61,507 nt of DNA from an uncultured Microbulbifer sp. (lineage in GTDB: Bacteria; Pseudomonadota; Gammaproteobacteria; Pseudomonadales; Cellvibrionaceae): contig NZ_CANMKV010000026.1 of the NCBI RefSeq assembly GCF_947498635.1, positions 1-61,507 on the forward strand. Direction: 5' to 3'. The notes under the pieces were generated by a model. That model was not told the DNA's origin. It worked only from the letters and a program-made list of their open reading frames with translations, and did no database searches. This document shows positions 1 to 9,815 of the stretch, piece by piece. A program made the translations under genes and the position numbers. How positions within the stretch are numbered: the stretch's first letter is position 1; every line of letters starts with the position of its first letter.

Positions 1-11
1 TACCCGGTTAT

Positions 12-73
12 GCATTTTCTAAAATGCCTCTTATAATTTAAAAGTGGCACCACTCCCGCGCAGCGGGTTTGTA
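12..73. other. Two hairpins at the left edge of the window
   Basis: Positions 12-27 form a perfect inverted repeat (GCATTTT, 2-nt loop, AAAATGC). Positions 55-67 form CCCGC-gca-GCGGG followed by TTTGT, which resembles a weak terminator for a gene entering from the left on the plus strand. Because the integron integrase starts at 390, this stretch could also be the edge of an attI or attC region. I found no clean GTTRRRY core; GTTATGC at 7-13 misses it by one base. No protein gene is visible in 1-389. Confidence 0.3.
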
Positions 74-87
74 CAACATTTACATAG

Positions 88-320
88 TGATCATCATGAC
101 CACTATCACCCTGATTACTATCCCAAAAACAATTCTACGTCAAAACACTCAAATTATTAAGACAATCAATTAGTTACGAATCTTTGGTACGGCCGTAACT
201 AGTAGAAAAATGATCATCGTGACCACTATCCCAGAATTTACCACCATATGTAACCCACTGTATTTGTTCATTTTTTGGGCGCAATTCTCTTCCCTGCCAA
301 AATAACAGTCACGATGATCA
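88..320. repeat. Triplicated TGATCATCrTGAC motif upstream of intI
   Basis: Positions 88-107 (TGATCATCATGACCACTATC) and 211-230 are direct repeats with one mismatch in 20 bases, 123 bp apart. Positions 308-320 (GTCACGATGATCA) are a 13-base exact inverted copy of the start of the second repeat. All three lie in the noncoding stretch just upstream of the integrase. They could be integrase-binding direct repeats of an attI site or operators for another regulator. The repeat itself is directly visible; its function is not known. Confidence 0.6.
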
Positions 321-337
321 AAATTTCGGCTCGCATC

Positions 338-372
338 TGGTCACATTTCCCGTAAACTGTATATATATCCAC
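338..372 (+). promoter_or_regulatory. Putative intI promoter with LexA-like box
   Basis: A -35-like TGGTCA (338-343) and a TATATA-type -10 (from about 360) are overlapped by CTGTATATATATCCAC at 357-372. This matches the left half and centre of the gammaproteobacterial LexA box CTGT-N8-ACAG, with two mismatches in the right half-site. It resembles the first box in front of lexA in this same window (23016-23031). LexA control of integron integrases is established in Vibrio and in mobile integrons. Occupancy here is an inference. Confidence 0.5.
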
Positions 373-389
373 CCTGCAGGTATGTTTAA

Positions 390-1370
390 ATGGACGACAT
401 TCCTATACCAGTCCCGAAAAACTCATCTCGCTTTATGGATCAATTGCGGATCTTTATGCGATCGAAGTACCTGGCTTTCAAGACTGAGAAAACTTATTGT
501 TATTGGGTTAAAGACTTTATTCGTTTTAATCGAATGCGCCATCCAAAAGAGCTTGGCAAAGCAGAGGTGAATAACTGGTTAAGCTATTTGGCTACCAATC
601 GATCTGTATCGGTCAATACCCAAAGAACAGCTTTGAATGCCGTTGTGTTTTTATATAAGCAGTTTATGAGCATTGAACTGGGTGAGTTAGAATTTAGCAA
701 CAGTCACCGCCCACGAAAGTTACCCGTGGTTTTCAGCCATGAGGAGGCTACAAATATTTTGGAAAGGCTTACAGGTCCAGCAAAAATTGCCGCATCACTA
801 ATGTATGGATCTGGCCTTAGGGTCATGGAAACGGTAAGGCTTCGGATTAAAGATATTGATTTTGCGGAGCAGTGCCTATTCGTACGAGAGTCCAAGGGGG
901 AAAAATGGAGAAGAACACTGCTCCCCAAATCCCTAATCGGACCCCTGAAAACTCAAATTCGCTATACGCTCTCAGTGCATCAGCAGGATCTCGATGAGGG
1001 ATTTGGAGAGGTCTATCTACCCTTCGCATTGTCCAAAAAATACCCAAAGGCCGCGACCAGTCCCTCCTGGCAGTATGTATTCCCGGCCAAGGAGCGCTCT
1101 CGTGATCCTCGTAGCAATGTCATACGGAGGCATCATATTGGAGAGCAACAGATACGGCGGGCAGTTACCAGTACTATTTCTAGTTTGGGAATACGAAAAA
1201 AGGCAAGCTGTCATACCTTTCGCCATTCATTCGCTACCAACCTACTGCGATCGGGTACAGACATTCGGAATATTCAAGAATTGTTGGGCCATAGTGATAT
1301 TAATACTACGATGATCTACACCCATGTTATTGGTGTACATGAGCGCGGAATTAGCAGCCCATTGGATTAG
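390..1370 (+). CDS. intI: Integron integrase IntI (tyrosine recombinase)
   Basis: Site-specific tyrosine recombinase of 326 aa that would integrate and excise gene cassettes at attI and attC. The N-terminal SAM-like core-binding domain covers about residues 15-95. The catalytic set is visible: R144, a Lys near 169-172, H275, R278, H301 and nucleophile Y310 in MIYTHV. The segment around 211-250 (ALSKKYPKA, then DPRSNVIRRHH) is the extra region that separates IntI from phage and XerCD integrases. The protein ends at SSPLD as IntI proteins typically do, so it looks intact. An AGG lies 9 nt before the ATG. IntI genes normally face away from their array, so cassettes would be expected left of position 1. 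None is visible inside the window, and attI is not confidently located. Confidence 0.9.
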   Translation: MDDIPIPVPKNSSRFMDQLRIFMRSKYLAFKTEKTYCYWVKDFIRFNRMRHPKELGKAEVNNWLSYLATNRSVSVNTQRTALNAVVFLYKQFMSIELGELEFSNSHRPRKLPVVFSHEEATNILERLTGPAKIAASLMYGSGLRVMETVRLRIKDIDFAEQCLFVRESKGEKWRRTLLPKSLIGPLKTQIRYTLSVHQQDLDEGFGEVYLPFALSKKYPKAATSPSWQYVFPAKERSRDPRSNVIRRHHIGEQQIRRAVTSTISSLGIRKKASCHTFRHSFATNLLRSGTDIRNIQELLGHSDINTTMIYTHVIGVHERGISSPLD

Positions 1371-1460
1371 ATTGGAAAGTAGGCAATACCTCGGTTCACA
1401 AGCTCTAGGCAAGTGGGCGATGCTTCCTGCCCCATTTGGCTCTAGCGGGGTGGTAGATCT

Positions 1461-1907
1461 TTAAAAAGGCACTCTGTAATACACATTATCATGATCAACT
1501 TCAAAGCCTAAAGACTGGTATAGCTGCCGCGCGCGAACATTTCTTTTCTCTGTTTTTAGCTCAATACGAACAGCTTTAGTTTCCTCAGCAAAATTCATCG
1601 CAGCCTGAATCAGCTTTTTAGATACCCCCCTCCCCCTAAAGCGGCTTGATACCCCTAGATCATTAAGAATCCACAGGCGTGTAAGTGCAAGAGAGGAAAA
1701 ACATGGATAGAGGTTTACAAACCCCATTACCTCACGACTCTTCGAGTCCACCGCTATAAAAAGTGTAGAGAGTTGGCTACCAACCAAATTGTTGAGAAAT
1801 TTTTCAGTTTTCTCTAAATCTGACTTATAGCCGCAGAATACCCTGTATTCATCAAACAACAGAGCGACCTCAGGAATATGGCTGTCTTCACAGTGAATTA
1901 TTTGCAT
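1461..1907 (-). CDS. GNAT-family N-acetyltransferase
   Basis: Acetyl-CoA-dependent acetyltransferase of about 148 aa with unknown substrate. The acetyl-CoA-binding motif A region appears as the LGVSSRFRGRGVSKKLI segment (the Q/RxxGxG/A-type loop is RGRGVS). The C-terminal strand reads RQLYQSLGFEVD, typical of GNAT domains. The longest frame begins at a TTG at 1931, but the ATG at 1907 gives the standard family start (MQIIHCED), so I prefer it; neither has a strong ribosome site. The gene converges with intI, only 90 bp away. GNAT genes are common integron cargo, but its orientation and position behind the integrase argue against it being a cassette. Confidence 0.8.
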   Translation of the reverse strand: MQIIHCEDSHIPEVALLFDEYRVFCGYKSDLEKTEKFLNNLVGSQLSTLFIAVDSKSREVMGFVNLYPCFSSLALTRLWILNDLGVSSRFRGRGVSKKLIQAAMNFAEETKAVRIELKTEKRNVRARQLYQSLGFEVDHDNVYYRVPF

Positions 1908-1995
1908 TCTGTGATACCGGGATATTGCCAAGCCTAATACAGAGTTCAGCCGCTTTCTTTGCAGACTATGTTAAACCGTTAAGTACAAAGCATGA

Positions 1996-2460
1996 TTAAT
2001 AGAGAAAAGTCGCCGTGCCGGTAGCAATAAGCTCTTCTTTGTCATTGCTCAACTCCATTCGGGCAACCACCAATTTGTTGCCAGTGCGTAAAATAGAACC
2101 CTCACAAAGAAAGTGCTCCCCCCTGCCCGGCTTTAGGTAGTCCACGCGCATGTCCACTGTACCGAGTTTCGATAGGCGATCGGCCTTTTCTTTCCAGTGC
2201 ATATCTCCCATACGCTGGTAGGCCGCCACCATCGCAGTGAGACCCCCGACAGTATCGAGGGCGGTGGCGATCACGCCACCATGAAGAATATTCTTCCAGA
2301 CATTGCCGATCAACTCTGGCCGTAAATCAAATCCGGCAGAAAGCGTAAGCGCTTCCAGGTCGAGAGAGCGCATCTCAAGGCCGATTTGCTGGTTGAAAGG
2401 GATTTTTTCAAAGAACCCCTTTACCAGCTCCTGGAATTCACTCGGTGAGGGTTCTGTCAT
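1996..2460 (-). CDS. PaaI/YigI-like hotdog-fold thioesterase
   Basis: Single hotdog domain of 154 aa, predicted to hydrolyse an acyl-CoA thioester; the substrate cannot be read from sequence. The central [15 protein letters not shown] segment is the hallmark of this family: the long helix with the catalytic Asp/Glu-type residue after HGG. It is followed by VDYLKPG and a TGTATFLY end. The ATG overlaps the sthA stop (ATGA), so the two genes are probably translationally coupled. I recall the same neighbour beside sth in pseudomonads. Confidence 0.8.
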   Translation of the reverse strand: MTEPSPSEFQELVKGFFEKIPFNQQIGLEMRSLDLEALTLSAGFDLRPELIGNVWKNILHGGVIATALDTVGGLTAMVAAYQRMGDMHWKEKADRLSKLGTVDMRVDYLKPGRGEHFLCEGSILRTGNKLVVARMELSNDKEELIATGTATFLY

Positions 2461-3854
2461 AGTCGTGCAACCCGATTGAGCCCATCCAGGGCGGCACTAC
2501 GATAGGCCTCTGCCATGGTGGGATAATTGAAGGTGGTATTCACGAAATAATCGATCGTATTGTTAGGTACGGGTTGTTTCATAATGGCTTGGCCAATATG
2601 TACAATCTCGGCAGCTTCAGCACCAAAACAGTGGATACCGAGAATTTCGCGGGTCTCAATGTGGAAAAGAATCTTGAGCATACCCACTCGCTCGCCAGAA
2701 ATCTGTGCGCGCGCCGTGTGCTTGAAGAGTGCGCGCCCTACCTCATAGGGCACTTTCGCCGCTGTCAGCTCGGATTCAGTTTTACCGACTGAGGAAATTT
2801 CCGGTAGTGTGTAAATCCCGGTTGGAGCATCCTCAATAACACGGTGGCCACGACCGGCAAGAGCAGCAGCTACCGCCCTCCCCTGGTCATAAGAGGCGCT
2901 GGCAAGACTGGGCCAACCAATCACATCACCAACCGCAAATATATTTTCCACTTCAGTGCAGTAATGCTCATCGACGCTGAGTTGGCCGCGGTGATTTGCT
3001 TCCAAGCCAACATTATCCAAGCCGAGCGAATTGGTATTACCCGTACGGCCGTTACACCATAGCAGCGCATCGGCATGGATGCGCTTGCCAGACTGCATCT
3101 CCATGATCACACCCTGATCATTAGGAACTACACGGGCATACTCTTCCTGGTGGCGGACGGTAACGCCCATATCCCGCAAGTGATAGCTCAGCGCATCAGA
3201 GATCTCGTCATCAAGAAATTCCAGCAGGCTGCTGCGAGTATTAATCAGATCTACCTTGATACCCAGCCCAGCAAAAATAGAGGCGTATTCACAGCCAATC
3301 ACGCCCGCACCATAGATCATGATCGAGTGTGGGGTATGTTGCATATCCAGAATCATGTCACTGTCGTAGACCCGTTCATGGTCGAAGTCGACATCGGCGG
3401 GACGATAGGGGCGGGAGCCAGTGGCAATAATAAATTTTTTCGCGGAGACGATTTCTGTAGCCCCATCCGGTAGCTGCACTTCTACGCTGTCAGCATCGCG
3501 AAAGTTTGCCGCACCTACGATTAATTCTACCCGGTTGCGCGCATAAAAAGAGGTGTGCATTTCCACCTGGTAGGAAATCACTTTATTGACAGTTTGCATC
3601 ACCTGGGGGAAAGTCAGGCGGCGCGGTTCCCCCAGCGCGCGAAAAACGCTTTGGGTGTTATAGCGCATTAGTTGTTTGACAGAGTGGCGCAGTGCCTTTG
3701 AGGGGATGGTACCTTTGTGGGTACAGTTACCGCCAACCGCCTGGCGCTTTTCGATCACCGCTACACGCATACCTTTTTTCGCTGCGCTCATCGCGGCGGC
3801 CTCACCAGCCGGGCCCGAACCAATTACAACCAGGTCAAACTTTTGCTCTGCCAT
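2457..3854 (-). CDS. sthA: Soluble pyridine nucleotide transhydrogenase
   Basis: Cytoplasmic flavoprotein of 465 aa that transfers hydride between NADPH and NAD+, used mainly to dispose of excess NADPH. The FAD-binding [10 protein letters not shown] motif is at residues 12-21. A second Rossmann motif ([17 protein letters not shown]) binds the pyridine nucleotide, and a C-terminal dimerisation domain follows. The redox-active site reads [15 protein letters not shown]: the second cysteine of the disulfide in lipoamide dehydrogenase-type enzymes is replaced by Thr, which is diagnostic of SthA. The length matches the E. coli protein. It is first in a two-gene unit with the thioesterase. Confidence 0.95.
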   Translation of the reverse strand: MAEQKFDLVVIGSGPAGEAAAMSAAKKGMRVAVIEKRQAVGGNCTHKGTIPSKALRHSVKQLMRYNTQSVFRALGEPRRLTFPQVMQTVNKVISYQVEMHTSFYARNRVELIVGAANFRDADSVEVQLPDGATEIVSAKKFIIATGSRPYRPADVDFDHERVYDSDMILDMQHTPHSIMIYGAGVIGCEYASIFAGLGIKVDLINTRSSLLEFLDDEISDALSYHLRDMGVTVRHQEEYARVVPNDQGVIMEMQSGKRIHADALLWCNGRTGNTNSLGLDNVGLEANHRGQLSVDEHYCTEVENIFAVGDVIGWPSLASASYDQGRAVAAALAGRGHRVIEDAPTGIYTLPEISSVGKTESELTAAKVPYEVGRALFKHTARAQISGERVGMLKILFHIETREILGIHCFGAEAAEIVHIGQAIMKQPVPNNTIDYFVNTTFNYPTMAEAYRSAALDGLNRVARL

Positions 3855-3949
3855 CTATAGCTCTGATTCTTTTTTCCAAAACAGGGTGCAAGGCAGAATA
3901 CCACCTTCCACTCGCTATTTAATTTACGCTTACCGGCACAGGTTGTGCC

Positions 3950-3986
3950 AATGATATAAAACAACAAGCCCGTTGATCACGGGCTT
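3950..3986 (-). terminator. Rho-independent terminator of the nqr operon
   Basis: Positions 3966-3986 form an 8-bp perfect stem (AAGCCCGT / ACGGGCTT) with a 5-nt loop. On the minus strand it is followed by GTTGTTTTAT. It lies 14 bp beyond the nqrM stop, so it should end the nqrA-F/apbE/nqrM transcript. Confidence 0.8.
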
Positions 3987-3999
3987 GGAAAGGGGTGGA

Positions 4000-4242
4000 T
4001 TATTTGCTCTTGGTTGCGTCGTAAGCAAGATCTTCAGCAGCTACCTTTTCCTGCCGCTGCCTCTCCTGTTCTTTTTCACACGCATCATCGTTACCGCCAC
4101 AAATCGTGCAGTCCTGCTTCATGCCGATATTGTTAAGACCACCACAAGAGCCTTTCAATGGCTTATTTTGCACCATGGCACCGAGTGCCATTCCGGCAAC
4201 AACAAGTAGCATGGCAACAAAAGCAAAGATAAATATTGTCAT
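4000..4242 (-). CDS. nqrM: NqrM, (Na+)-NQR maturation factor
   Basis: Small membrane protein of about 80 aa (DUF539 family) required for assembly of Na+-NQR, thought to deliver iron for the Cys4 centre between NqrD and NqrE. It has one N-terminal transmembrane helix (residues 2-23). A short cysteine-rich segment follows with C33, C45, C48 and C55, then a charged tail. The longest frame starts one codon earlier at a GTG; the ATG at 4242 sits 8 nt after GAGAGG and overlaps the apbE stop by one base (TGATG), so I chose it. It is the last gene of the nqr operon. Confidence 0.9.
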   Translation of the reverse strand: MTIFIFAFVAMLLVVAGMALGAMVQNKPLKGSCGGLNNIGMKQDCTICGGNDDACEKEQERQRQEKVAAEDLAYDATKSK

Positions 4243-5300
4243 CACTCAGACCTCTCTAGGTAAGGAGAAAAAGCGGAACTGAATCGCTCTTCAAATCCTT
4301 TTTCAGTTTTTACCAACATGAAAGCGGCTAGGTTATCACGCTGAGCCAAAGCCATACCCGCATCGGCCCCAAGTACATTGAGGGCTGTGGCAAGAGCATC
4401 CGCCTCGGCACAGGTTTCTGCAATCACCGTAACAGAGGCCAACTTGTGCTTGAGCGGTCGCCCCGTGCGGGGATCAATACTGTGGGCGTAACGCACCCCA
4501 TCCCGTTCGTAATAATTGCGATAATCGCCACTGGTTGCTACCGCTTTCCCACTCACATCAATCGGTTGTTGTACCATTTGGCCAAATGCGTTGGGCGTTT
4601 CGATGCCGATTCGCCAATCCTTACCCTTTGGATTCACGCCGAGGGTGCGCAGTTCACCACCAATCTCGACCAGGTAGTTCCGTATTCCCTGCTGTTCCAG
4701 AAGTAGTGCTACCCGGTCAACACCGTGCCCCTTAGCAATAGCCGAGAGATCAATCTCCACGGGCCGTTCGCGGGTGATGGTATCCGGATCACGCGTCAAC
4801 TTAAGTGCATCGGAGCCCACTACCTGCTGCAAGCGGATAATTTCCACCTCAGAGGGAATATGTTCCGGTTCCGGCTGGGGGCCGAACCCCCATAAGTTAA
4901 CCAGGGGGCCGACTGTCACCTCGAAGGCACCATCGCTGCGGCGGTGGATATCCAGGGACATCTCCACAACATCGGCAAGCGACTGACTTACCGGCACGGC
5001 CTTACCCAAAGCGCTGCGATTGAGCCGCATCAACTCGGAGTCATCGATATAAGTGGACATCTCCTGGTTAACCTGTTGCAGCTCGCTGTCTATCAGCGCC
5101 TGCAACACAGTAGACTCCATATCTGCGGGGACATCGACAACCGTAATGTGATAACTGGTGCCCATGGTGCGGCCGCTCAGCTGCCAGTTCTCCGGTGCCG
5201 GAGTGCAGGCAGAAAAAATAGCGACCACACAAAGCAAAAACAGGGCCGGAAGAACGGGCCCTGTTTTCGCTTTTTTCGGGGCTTTGAATGCGTTTAGCAA
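4242..5300 (-). CDS. apbE: FAD:protein FMN transferase ApbE (lipoprotein)
   Basis: Transfers FMN from FAD onto a Thr of NqrB and NqrC, an essential maturation step for Na+-NQR. The protein has 352 aa. The N-terminal signal ends in a lipobox (IFSAC) with the lipidated Cys near residue 32, so it is an inner-membrane lipoprotein facing the periplasm. The ApbE domain fills the rest; visible hallmarks are MGTSYHI, AIAKGHGVD, EIGGELRTLG and HSIDPRTGRPL. There is no usable ATG before the signal peptide. The TTG at 5300, 8 nt after GGAG, is the probable start. It lies 14 bp behind nqrF and overlaps nqrM. Confidence 0.93.
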   Translation of the reverse strand: MLNAFKAPKKAKTGPVLPALFLLCVVAIFSACTPAPENWQLSGRTMGTSYHITVVDVPADMESTVLQALIDSELQQVNQEMSTYIDDSELMRLNRSALGKAVPVSQSLADVVEMSLDIHRRSDGAFEVTVGPLVNLWGFGPQPEPEHIPSEVEIIRLQQVVGSDALKLTRDPDTITRERPVEIDLSAIAKGHGVDRVALLLEQQGIRNYLVEIGGELRTLGVNPKGKDWRIGIETPNAFGQMVQQPIDVSGKAVATSGDYRNYYERDGVRYAHSIDPRTGRPLKHKLASVTVIAETCAEADALATALNVLGADAGMALAQRDNLAAFMLVKTEKGFEERFSSAFSPYLERSE

Positions 5301-5314
5301 ACTAAGCTCTCCGT

Positions 5315-6538
5315 TTAACCACCGAAGTCGTCGAGGAGGATATTTTCATCCTCTACACCCAGGTTTTTGAGCATATTGATGACTGCAGCGTTCATCATGG
5401 GCGGTCCACACATGTAGTACTCACAGTCTTCAGGCGCCGGGTGGTCCTTCAGGTAGTTTTCATACACTACGTTGTGAATGAACCCGGTATAACCAGTCCA
5501 GTTATCTTCCGGCTGCGGGTCGGAAAGAGCCACATGCCACTTGAAGTTATCGAACTCAGCGGCCAGACCGTTATAGTCATCTTCGTAGAACATCTCGCGC
5601 AGCGAACGAGCGCCATACCAGAAACTGATTTTGCGGGTGGAATTCAAACGCTTGAGCTGATCGAAGATATGCGAGCGCATCGGTGCCATACCGGCACCAC
5701 CACCGATAAAGACCATCTCGTTGTCGGTTTCCTTGGCGAAAAATTCACCGAAGGGTCCGTACACCTTGATCTTGTCACCGGGCTTCAGGCTGAACACATA
5801 GGAAGACATCTGACCCGGTGGAATGCCCTCGGTGCGGGGCGGCGGGGTCGCGATACGGATGTTGAACTTAACTACACCCTTCTCTTCCGGGTAGTTGGCC
5901 ATGGAGTAGGCGCGAACCACAGGCTCAGTCACCTTGGACTCCAGCTTGAAGAAACCGAAGTGTTCCCAATCACCACGGTACTGATCTTCGACTTCAAAAT
6001 CAGCAAATTTTACATGGTGAGCCGGAGCTTCCAGCTGTACATAACCCCCAGCACGGAAATCGACACTCTCACCTTCGGGCAAACGCAGGGTCAGCTCTTT
6101 AATGAACGTGGCCACGTTGGGGTTGGACTCCACAGTGCATTCCCATTGCTTCACACCAAACACCTCTTCAGGTACTTCGATTTCCATGTCCTGCTTTACA
6201 GCAACCTGACAGGAAAGGCGCTTGCCTTCTTTGGCATCGCGCGGAGTGAAGTGTGCCGCTTCAGTCGGCAGCATATCGCCACCGCCGGAGTTCACTTTAC
6301 AGATACACTGCGCACAGCTGCCGCCACCGCCACAAGCAGAGGCCAGGAACAGGTTATTCGCAGCCAGGGTTTGCAGCAGCTTGCCGCCGGCCGGTACGGT
6401 AAGAGTTTTCTCACCGTTAACCAGGATATTGACGTTGCCGGTGTTTACCAGGCGCGAGCGGGCAGCAAGGATCACCGCTACCAGCGCCAGCACGATGACG
6501 GTAAACATCGCTACGCCGAGGATAATTTCAATACTCAT
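5315..6538 (-). CDS. nqrF: Na+-NQR subunit F (NADH dehydrogenase, FAD and 2Fe-2S)
   Basis: Electron-entry subunit of 407 aa that oxidises NADH and passes electrons through FAD to a 2Fe-2S cluster. An N-terminal membrane anchor covers residues 3-27. The ferredoxin domain ligands C69, C75, C78 and a fourth Cys in RLSCQVAV are all visible. A ferredoxin reductase-like module follows with the FAD motif RAYSMAN and the NADH-binding [11 protein letters not shown]. The frame is open for 56 more codons upstream, but that stretch overlaps nqrE. MSIEIILG at 6538 is the family start and has GGGGA upstream. Confidence 0.96.
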   Translation of the reverse strand: MSIEIILGVAMFTVIVLALVAVILAARSRLVNTGNVNILVNGEKTLTVPAGGKLLQTLAANNLFLASACGGGGSCAQCICKVNSGGGDMLPTEAAHFTPRDAKEGKRLSCQVAVKQDMEIEVPEEVFGVKQWECTVESNPNVATFIKELTLRLPEGESVDFRAGGYVQLEAPAHHVKFADFEVEDQYRGDWEHFGFFKLESKVTEPVVRAYSMANYPEEKGVVKFNIRIATPPPRTEGIPPGQMSSYVFSLKPGDKIKVYGPFGEFFAKETDNEMVFIGGGAGMAPMRSHIFDQLKRLNSTRKISFWYGARSLREMFYEDDYNGLAAEFDNFKWHVALSDPQPEDNWTGYTGFIHNVVYENYLKDHPAPEDCEYYMCGPPMMNAAVINMLKNLGVEDENILLDDFGG

Positions 6539-6555
6539 TCTATTGTTTTCCCCGC

Positions 6556-7164
6556 TTAGATATCGATGCCGCCGAAAGACATGAAGCCCAGGGACATCAG
6601 ACCAACAGTTACGAAGGTAATGCCCAGGCCTTTCAAGCCATCCGGTACATCGCTGTACTTCAGCTTCTCGCGGATACCCGCCAGAGCGGTAATCGCCAGG
6701 GCCCAACCGAGGCCAGCGCCGAAGCCGTAGGCAACACTCTCACCGAAGGCGTACTCACGCTCCACCATAAACAGCGAGGCACCCATAATGGCGCAGTTCA
6801 CTGTAATCAGCGGTAGGAATACACCCAGTGCGTTGTAGAGAGCCGGCACATATTTATCCAGGAACATTTCCAGGATCTGTACCAGCGCTGCGATAACGCC
6901 GATGTAGGACAGCAGGCCGAGGAAGCTCAGGTCTACATCGGGATAACCAGCCCAGGCCAGTGCGCCATCTTTCAGCAGGTAGGTGTAGATCAGGTTGTTC
7001 ACTGGCACTGTCAGCGTCAGTACCACAATCACCGCTACACCAAGGCCGATCGCAGCTTCGATCTTCTTTGATACGGCAAGGAAGGTACACATGCCGAGGA
7101 AGAAGGCCAGCGCCATGTTTTCAACGAAAACCGCGCGGATAATCAAAGAAATATAATGTTCCAC
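6556..7164 (-). CDS. nqrE: Na+-NQR subunit E
   Basis: Integral inner-membrane subunit of 202 aa with six predicted helices, homologous to NqrD and RnfA. With NqrD it holds an Fe centre at the subunit interface; a cysteine is visible in the first helices (GMCTFLA) and another in VNCAIMGA, the conserved membrane positions. It starts 3 bp after the nqrD stop and is followed by nqrF after 17 bp. Confidence 0.96.
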   Translation of the reverse strand: MEHYISLIIRAVFVENMALAFFLGMCTFLAVSKKIEAAIGLGVAVIVVLTLTVPVNNLIYTYLLKDGALAWAGYPDVDLSFLGLLSYIGVIAALVQILEMFLDKYVPALYNALGVFLPLITVNCAIMGASLFMVEREYAFGESVAYGFGAGLGWALAITALAGIREKLKYSDVPDGLKGLGITFVTVGLMSLGFMSFGGIDI

Positions 7165-7167
7165 GGC

Positions 7168-7824
7168 TTAGGCCTCCTGCGCGAGAGAGTTGGGCGCAAT
7201 CTTGAACTCGTCTTGCTCCACCTGGGTAGGTTTCCAGGCGCGGATTGCCCAGATGAACAGACCGATCAGGAAGAACGCACTGGGCGGCAACAACAGCAGA
7301 CCGTTGGGGATGTACCAGCCACCGTTGCTCACGGTGGTCAGAATATCGACACCGAACAGCTTACCTGCGCCGAAGAGTTCGCGAATAAAGGCCAGGCCGA
7401 TCAGGATTACGCTGTAACCCAGGCCATTGCCGAGACCATCGAAGAAGCTGGGCAGCGGCGGGTTCTTCATGGCGAAGGCTTCCGCGCGGCCCATTACGAT
7501 ACAGTTGGTAATAATCAGACCAACGAATACCGACAGCTGCTTAGAGATATCGTAAGCCAGAGCCTTAATCAGCTGATCCACCAGAATTACCAAAGAGGCA
7601 ATCACGGTCATCTGCACGATGATGCGGATGCTGTTCGGAATCTGCTTGCGAATCAGGGATACCGCAACGTTGGAACAGGCCACAACCGAGGTCAGGGCGA
7701 TACACATGACCAAGGTAACCTGCATGGAACTGGTGACAGCCAGTGCCGAGCAGATACCCAGGATCTGTAACGCGATCGGGTTGTTGTTAAAAATCGGGTC
7801 TAGCAGAGTCTCTTTAATTTTCAT
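7168..7824 (-). CDS. nqrD: Na+-NQR subunit D
   Basis: Integral membrane subunit of 218 aa with six predicted helices, in inverted topology relative to NqrE. The conserved membrane cysteines appear in GICSALAV and [13 protein letters not shown], the latter being the family signature. The start [17 protein letters not shown] matches the family. It is spaced 2 bp from the nqrC stop in the tightly packed operon. Confidence 0.96.
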   Translation of the reverse strand: MKIKETLLDPIFNNNPIALQILGICSALAVTSSMQVTLVMCIALTSVVACSNVAVSLIRKQIPNSIRIIVQMTVIASLVILVDQLIKALAYDISKQLSVFVGLIITNCIVMGRAEAFAMKNPPLPSFFDGLGNGLGYSVILIGLAFIRELFGAGKLFGVDILTTVSNGGWYIPNGLLLLPPSAFFLIGLFIWAIRAWKPTQVEQDEFKIAPNSLAQEA

Positions 7825-7826
7825 GC

Positions 7827-8609
7827 TTATGCCTCCCCTACTTTCAGGTTTTTCAGGAAGGGACCGTAGCCCTGGTTACCTAACCAGAAGTTCACCAGGT
7901 TATCCACGCCCTTGCTGGTCAGAGTCGCACCAGACAGACCATCGACTTCATGAATCGCGTCAGGGCTGTTGGGGTTAACCTGCCCTTTGATTACATTGAT
8001 GTCGACATTGCCCTGGGTGTCGAAGACTTTCTTACCAATCCACTGGGCTTTCCAGTTGGGATTGTCCACTTCACCGCCGAGTCCGGGCGTTTCTTTGTGC
8101 TCGTAAAAGCCGAGGCCCGCTACGGTGTCGAGATTACTCTCTAGAGCGAGGAAGCCGTACAGGGTGCCCCACAGACCATAGCCGCGAACAGGCAGGATAA
8201 TCTTGTCCAGCTCGCCATCTTTCTCTACCAGGTAGACCTCTTTGATGTTTTCCCGACGGATTATCTTGGCCGTGTCCTCATCGGCCGGCAGCTTTTCACT
8301 GGCGGACGCGATTTTGGATGCAGCGCGACCGCTGCCACCTGCCGGTGCTTCATCGGTGAATTTACCGGTGTTCAGGTCAACGTATTTGATCTGAATATCA
8401 GCGAAGGCTTTCTCTACTACCGCTTTGTTTGCGTGAGAGTCCTTCAGTAGGCCACCGGCCATCAGTACATTGCGCTTCATGTCCAGCTCGGCATTGGCCT
8501 GCTGAGCAGGCTTCAGCATTACCGCAGCGGTGGACACCACTACGGAGCACACCAGGCACATTACCAGCGCGACAATCAGAGTACCGGTTACGGAATCTTT
8601 ATTAGCCAC
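7827..8609 (-). CDS. nqrC: Na+-NQR subunit C (covalent FMN)
   Basis: Subunit of 260 aa with one N-terminal transmembrane helix and a periplasmic FMN-binding domain. The FMN attachment motif SGATLT lies at residues 226-231; the ApbE-modified Thr is the one in SGAT (about residue 229). The longest frame is 15 codons longer, but the GTG at 8609 sits 7 nt after a perfect GGAGG that lies inside the end of nqrB. The genes overlap by 8 nt, so translation is probably coupled to nqrB. Confidence 0.95.
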   Translation of the reverse strand: MANKDSVTGTLIVALVMCLVCSVVVSTAAVMLKPAQQANAELDMKRNVLMAGGLLKDSHANKAVVEKAFADIQIKYVDLNTGKFTDEAPAGGSGRAASKIASASEKLPADEDTAKIIRRENIKEVYLVEKDGELDKIILPVRGYGLWGTLYGFLALESNLDTVAGLGFYEHKETPGLGGEVDNPNWKAQWIGKKVFDTQGNVDINVIKGQVNPNSPDAIHEVDGLSGATLTSKGVDNLVNFWLGNQGYGPFLKNLKVGEA

Positions 8610-9813
8610 GTGCCAACCTCCGTTTGATATTGGACTGCACCACAAAGTGGTCAAACAGCGGAGCGAACAAGTTAGCGAACAGGATCGCCAGCATCATGCC
8701 TTCCGGGAAGGCCGGGTTCACAACACGAATCAAGACAACCATCACCCCGATCAGGATGCCGTACCACCAGCGACCGGTATCGGTCATGGCTGCGGATACA
8801 GGATCGGTGGTCATAAAGATCAGGCCGAATGCAAAACCACCGACCACCAAATGCCAGTACCAGGGTACCTGGAACATCGGGTTAGACTCGGAGCCGATCA
8901 GGTTGAACATGAACGCTGTCGCCATCATGCCCAGTAAAGTACCGGCCACAATACGCCAGCTGGCGATCTTCATGCCCATCAGGATTACACCGGCAATCAG
9001 AATAGCCAGGGTAGAAGTTTCGCCGATGGAACCATGTATCTTGCCGAAGAAAGCGTCGAACCAAGTTACCTGGCCAACCGCAGCATTCACGATACCATTC
9101 TGGATACCTTCGCTAGCCATTACAGACAGCGCAGTTGCGCCGGTGTAACCGTCAACCGCAGTCCAGACCGCATCGCCAGACATGGCCGCCGGGTAGGCGA
9201 AGAACACGAACGCACGGCCGGTAAGGGCTGGGTTGAGGAAGTTTTTGCCGGTACCACCGAACACTTCCTTACCGATAACCACACCGAAGCTGATCCCCAT
9301 CGCCACCATCCACAACGGCAGATCTGGCGGACAGGTCAGGGCGAACAGAATCGAAGTTACAAAGAATCCTTCGTTCACTTCGTGACCGCGCACCGCGGCG
9401 AACAGCACTTCCCAGATACCGCCCACAATGAAAGTGACCAGGTAAATCGGCAGGAAGTACATAGCCCCGTAGACAAAGTTGTCCCATAGGCTCGCCGCAT
9501 TATAGGAAGTCAGAGCACCGATCACCGAATGGCGCCATCCGGACAGATCCGGGTTGGTCATCCCCTCGAGAATGGTGTTGGCCTGGAAACCAATATTCCA
9601 CATACCATAAAAGGCCGGGATCATGGCACAGGCCCACACGGTGATCATGATACGTTTCAGGTCGATGCCGTCGCGCACATGAGAGGTGGTCTTGGTTTTA
9701 TCGGCCGGTTGGAACAAGCCGGTATCAATAGCCTCAAAGAGGGCATAGAACTTTTCGAATTTGCCGCCTTTGTGGAATTTTGGTTCGATCGAATCGAGGA
9801 ATTTACGCAACAT
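8602..9813 (-). CDS. nqrB: Na+-NQR subunit B (covalent FMN, riboflavin; Na+ channel)
   Basis: Large membrane subunit of 403 aa with about ten helices that carries the Na+ pathway and the quinone site. The covalent FMN site is [10 protein letters not shown], with T227 the likely acceptor (equivalent to Thr236 of Vibrio cholerae NqrB). The segment [18 protein letters not shown] is characteristic of the NqrB/RnfD family. It is separated from nqrA by 2 bp. Family and position in the operon are unambiguous. Confidence 0.97.
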   Translation of the reverse strand: MLRKFLDSIEPKFHKGGKFEKFYALFEAIDTGLFQPADKTKTTSHVRDGIDLKRIMITVWACAMIPAFYGMWNIGFQANTILEGMTNPDLSGWRHSVIGALTSYNAASLWDNFVYGAMYFLPIYLVTFIVGGIWEVLFAAVRGHEVNEGFFVTSILFALTCPPDLPLWMVAMGISFGVVIGKEVFGGTGKNFLNPALTGRAFVFFAYPAAMSGDAVWTAVDGYTGATALSVMASEGIQNGIVNAAVGQVTWFDAFFGKIHGSIGETSTLAILIAGVILMGMKIASWRIVAGTLLGMMATAFMFNLIGSESNPMFQVPWYWHLVVGGFAFGLIFMTTDPVSAAMTDTGRWWYGILIGVMVVLIRVVNPAFPEGMMLAILFANLFAPLFDHFVVQSNIKRRLARG

Positions 9814-9815
9814 AC

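Noticed and set aside
1..389. Clear attI or attC site
   Set aside because: No exact GTTRRRY core in a paired arrangement; the nearest (GTTATGC at 7-13) has a mismatch and no partner.
1461..1907. GNAT gene as an integron cassette
   Set aside because: It lies behind intI in converging orientation and no attC-like site borders it.
5441..6559. Long plus-strand frame of 372 codons opposite nqrF
   Set aside because: It is antisense to an unmistakable nqrF, has no domain, ribosome site or plausible composition; a shadow of codon bias.
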